Shown in pieces: positions 60,401 to 64,000 of a DNA stretch of 64,000 nucleotides (the stretch's first letter is position 1; each line of letters begins with the position of its first letter). The notes under the pieces were generated by a model. That model was not told the origin of the DNA, did no database searches, and saw only the letters and a list, made by a program, of their open reading frames with translations. The stretch comes from Larus michahellis (taxonomy: Eukaryota; Chordata; Aves; Charadriiformes; Laridae). The stretch is taken from contig NC_133913.1 of assembly GCF_964199755.1 (NCBI RefSeq), forward strand, positions 8,472,201-8,536,200, written 5' to 3'. A program made the position numbers and the translations under genes.

Positions 60401-60754
60401 GTTCCTGGAACAGTTGTTACTAACTTCTGCTTTCCTGGAAGTTTGTTATTGCGGTTTCTTTGTTCTATGTTTATCTTGGGCTCTGAGCTGTGCATATCAA
60501 GGACTTCCCAGCCTCCCAGCAAGTAGATACCTTTCTCTGTCAGATTTGTCCATTATCACTAGGTTGCCTTTATGGCTGCTCCATCACTGGGTTTATTCAG
60601 CCCTAAGGAAAGACCTTATTGCTTTCTACAAGCAGCTACCAGAGGAGCATGAAGAAAGTAGAACAAAATGTTTTATTAAAACCAGAATAAGATACAGTAA
60701 TATAAGTTACTGCTTCAAGAATAGTTCCAACCAGTTATCACTGTAAGCTGGTGT

Positions 60755-62460
60755 ATTCACAGAATCACAGAATAGTAGGGGTTGGAACGGACCTCTGGAG
60801 ATCATCTAGTCCAACCCTCCTGCCAGAGCAGGGTCACCAAGAGCAGGTTGCACAGGAATGTGTCCAGGCGGGGTTGGAATGTCTCCAGAGACGGACACTC
60901 CACGACGTCTCTGGGCAGCCTGTGCCAGGGCTCTGCCACCCTCAAAGTAAAGAAGTTCCTCCTAATGTTTAGATGGAACTTCCTACGTTACCCATTGTTA
61001 CCCCTTGTCCTGTCACCGGGCACCACTGAAAAGAGCCTGGCCCCATCCTCCTGAAAACCATCCTTTAAGTATTCATAAGTGTTGATAAGGTCCTCCCTCA
61101 GACGTCTTTTTTCCAGACTGAAGAGACCCAAATCCCTCAGCCTTTCTTCATGACAGAGGTGTTCCAGTCCCCTAATCATCTTGGTATCCCTTTGCTGTAA
61201 CCTCTCCAGCAGTCCCCTGTTCTTCTTGAGCCAGGGAGCCCAGAACTGGACACAGTACTCCAGATGTGGCCTCACCAGGACAGAGTAGAGGGGGAGGATG
61301 ACCTCCCTTGACCTGCTGGCCACACTCTTTTTAATGCACCCCAGGATACCATTGGCCTTTTTGTCCACAAGGGCATATTGCTGGCTCATGGTCATCCTGT
61401 GTCCACCAGGACTCCCAGGTCTCTTTCCACCGAGCTGCTCTCCAGCAGGTCAGCCCCAACCTGTCCTGGTGCCTGGGGTTATCCCTCCCCAGGTGCAGCA
61501 CACTACACTTGGCCTTTATGAATTTCATAAGGTTTCTCTCTGCCCAACTCTCCAGCTTGTCCAGGTGTCTGTATGGCAGCACAGCCTTCTGGTGTGTCAG
61601 CCACCCCTGCCCAGCTTTGTGTCAACACCAAATTTGCTGAGGGTGCACTCTATCCCCTCATCCAGGTCATTGATGAGTATTTTGAAGAGGACTGGACCAA
61701 GTACTGACCCCTGGGGAACACCATTTGTCACTAACATCGAACTAGACTCTGCCCCTAATCACAACCCTCTGAGCTCTGTCTTTCAGAGAGTTTTCAATCC
61801 ATCCCACTGTCCATTCATCTAACCCACTCTTCCTAAGCTTCCCTATGAGGATGCTGTGGGAGTCTGTGTTGAACGTCTTGCTGAAGTCAAGGCAGACAAC
61901 ATCCACTGCCCTCCCCTCATCTATTCATCCAGTCATGCCATCATAGAAGGCTATCAGATTAGTCAGACATGATTTCCCCTTGGTGAATCCGTGTTGACTA
62001 ATTCTGATAGTTTTCTTTTCCTCCACATGCCTTGAGATGATGCCCAGAACAAGCTGTTCCATCATCTTTCCAGGGATGGAGGTGAGGCTGACCGGCCTGT
62101 AAGCTTCCTGGGTCCTCCTTCTTGCCCTTTTTGAAGACTGGAGTGACATTGGTTTTCCTCTAGTCCTTAGGCACCTTGCCTGTTCTCCAGGACCTTTCAA
62201 AGATGATGGAGAGGGGCTCAGCAATGACTTCTACCAGCTTCCTCAGTACTAGTGGGTGCATCCCATCAGGACCCATGGACTTGTGGGTATCTGATTTACT
62301 TTATTGATCTCTAACTTGATCCTCCCCAACCAAGGGGAAGTATTCCTTGGTCCAGACTTTCTCTGTTACCTCCAAAGTCTGGGACTCCCGAGGGCTGGCC
62401 TGAGCAGTAAAGACCAAAGCAAAGAAGGCATTCAGTAACTCCGCCTTCTCCGCATCCTCT
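60755..62460 (-). mobile_element. CR1 LINE, RT to 3' end
   Basis: The 3' tail is at 60755 (attcacagaatcacagaata), followed upstream on minus by a well-kept ORF2 C-terminus (61395-60988: [20 protein letters not shown]), the FADD-box region near 61640, and the RT start ([34 protein letters not shown] at 62224-61925). It is about 1.7 kb with few breaks. Confidence 0.9.
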
Positions 62461-63535
62461 GTCACCATGGCACTTGGCCTGGTTGTACTTCATGAGGTTT
62501 GCACAGGTCCACCTGTCAAGCCTGTCAAGGTGCCTCTGGTGCCTGTCAAGGCACCCCTTCCATCCAGTGTGTTGACCATACCACACAGCTTGGTGTCGTT
62601 GGCAAACATGCTGAGGGTGCACTCACACTGTCCATGTCCCTGACAAAGAAGTTGAACAGCACCGGTCCCAGTACTGACCCCTGAGGAATGCCACTCGTCA
62701 CCGGTTTCCATGTGGACATCGAGCCATTGACCGCAACCCTTTGAGTGCAGCCATCCAGCCAGTACCTTATCCACCAAGAGTTCCACCCATCAGATCCATA
62801 GCTCTCCAATTTAGAGTCAAGGATGTCGTGCAGGACACTATCAAGGAGGAGGTGATCCTTGAACACTAACCAGCTTCCTTTGTCCCCTCTCCCCTACAGT
62901 GCTTTATCCCATGGAACCCTACCAAGCAGATCCCTTAAGAGGTCAAAGTCTGCTCTCCTTAAGTCCAGGGTAGTGAGTTTGCTGCGTGCCCTTCTGTGCC
63001 CTAAAGATCTTGAACTCTACCATTTCATTATCACTGCAGCCTAGGCTATCAAGGCTTGACATTCCCCACCAGCCCCTCCTTGTTGGTGAGGACAAGGTCC
63101 AGCATAGCTCCTCTCCTTATTGTCTCCTCTACCACTTGAAGAAGATAGTTGTCATTGATGCATTCCAGGAACTTCTTGGATTGCTTGTGCCCTGCTGTGT
63201 TGTCCCTCCAACAGATATTGGGGTCGCTGAAGTCCCCCATGAGGACCAGGGCCGGTGAATGCAATGTTTCTCGTATCTGTCTATAGAGGGCCTCATTCAC
63301 TCCATCATCCTGGTCAGGTGGCCTGTAGCAGACCCCCACTGTAACATCACCCTCCCCTGCTGTTGCCTTGAATCCTGATCCATAAGCTCTCGATTGGCTC
63401 TTCATCCATCCCCAGGTGGATCGCCATGCACTCCAGTTGGTCATTGACATAGAGGGCAACACCCCTTCCTCATCTCCCCTGCCTGTCCTTCCTGAAGAGC
63501 CTGTATCTTTCCATTCCAATATTGAACTATAATTC
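62461..63535 (-). mobile_element. CR1 LINE, endonuclease joined to part of the RT by an internal deletion
   Basis: The minus frame 63519-63049 carries the endonuclease C-terminus (CYRPPDQDDGVNEALYRQI, GDFSDPNICWRDNTAGHKQS). A linker follows, and at about 62850 the FKDHLL block is fused straight to [20 protein letters not shown] and [15 protein letters not shown] (62866-62546), skipping the segment between. It duplicates RT sequence present in the neighbour at 60755-62460, so it is a separate copy. Confidence 0.85.
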
Positions 63536-64000
63536 CTTCAGAAATTTCAATCTGGAATTTATCAGGGCCTCAAGCAAGCCTAGATGCCATGACCAGCCTC
63601 ATCTGAGACCCTCATCTTCTGCCATAGCTCCAGCAGCTCCACAGACGCTTATGCTCGGATGTTCTTCCGCCTACCTCCCCTCCCACTTGTGTGAGCAGTG
63701 TCATAAGGAGTCCTGTGCCTAGCCCTGTCACTCGCTCCTCCTGACTTGTTTCTAGGCTTCCTGATTGGCCTTGGACCTGACTCGTCACCTTGTGTTTATC
63801 AGATGATCACTGGCACTCAAAGGAACCTGCTAATGTCACTGGCCCTGTTCTGCTCACCTTTCGTGTGTGCTGCAGGGTTGCACCCTGTTGCTGAGGTCCC
63901 TACCTCTGCCTGTGTTTTGGACACCCTTGTCCCCAGATTAGTCCTCTCTCATGGAGAAACATTATTCTTGCTGCTCTCAGTAGCACTATACACTGTGTGT
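63536..64000. other. Unclassified C/T-rich sequence to the end of the window
   Basis: No gene seen. Its composition and word use (ggccttggacctgact, cctgctaatgtcactggccc) resemble the block at 46560-47830. Confidence 0.35.

Noticed and set aside
1-64000. CRISPR arrays, operons or bacterial-type defence systems
   Set aside because: No regularly spaced direct repeats with unique spacers and no bacterial gene structure; the window is vertebrate nuclear DNA.

Overview
The window looks like nuclear DNA from a bird. It is crowded with CR1-type LINE fragments, many of which keep the CR1 3' tail of short ATTCTRTG repeats, and with long terminal repeats of endogenous retroviruses of the kind common in bird genomes. 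I saw no L1 or SINE elements of mammalian type. The genes have introns with ordinary GT-AG splice sites. The species cannot be fixed from the sequence alone.

Three host genes can be supported. (1) An intact single-exon olfactory receptor on the + strand (6375-7325), closest in motif pattern to the OR10 group. (2) A 16-exon VWA5A-like gene on the + strand (17099-26654), with a VIT domain and a von Willebrand A domain. All internal splice sites and phases agree and the frame is open throughout, but the metal-binding (MIDAS) residues of the vWA domain are gone and the stop codon lies in LTR-derived sequence. (3) The 3' nine exons of a cytosolic phospholipase A2 gene on the - strand (58777 down to 44528), most like group IVC (PLA2G4C, cPLA2-gamma). 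Its catalytic aspartate is present, but the exons with the serine nucleophile lie outside the window or are lost. It carries one GC-AG intron, one exon junction with mismatched phase and one apparent frameshift in the last exon. Two broken olfactory receptor copies (about 28330-29012 on - and 32893-33115 on +) lie between genes 2 and 3.

Layout: 1-2 kb is retroelement debris; 2-9 kb is mostly unique sequence around the OR gene; 9.2-10.7 kb is a cluster of LTRs with a rearranged, partly inverted copy; 10.7-17 kb is unique and partly GC-rich with no gene I can support; 17-26.7 kb is the VWA5A-like gene with CR1 copies in its introns; 26.7-44.5 kb is a graveyard of LTRs, OR pseudogenes and CR1 copies (one nested in another); 44.5-58.8 kb is the cPLA2-like gene, with CR1 copies and a well-preserved solo LTR in its introns; 58.8-64 kb holds a degraded retrovirus-like piece and a long run of CR1.

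An OR10-like gene beside VWA5A recalls human 11q24, where VWA5A sits among OR10G, OR10S, OR10D and OR6 genes, so the left half probably reflects old synteny. The three genes do not form a pathway. No previously unknown biological system was evident. The most interesting points are the VWA5A-like protein without MIDAS and with an LTR-supplied end, the damaged cPLA2-like gene, and retained CR1 ORF1 esterase regions.
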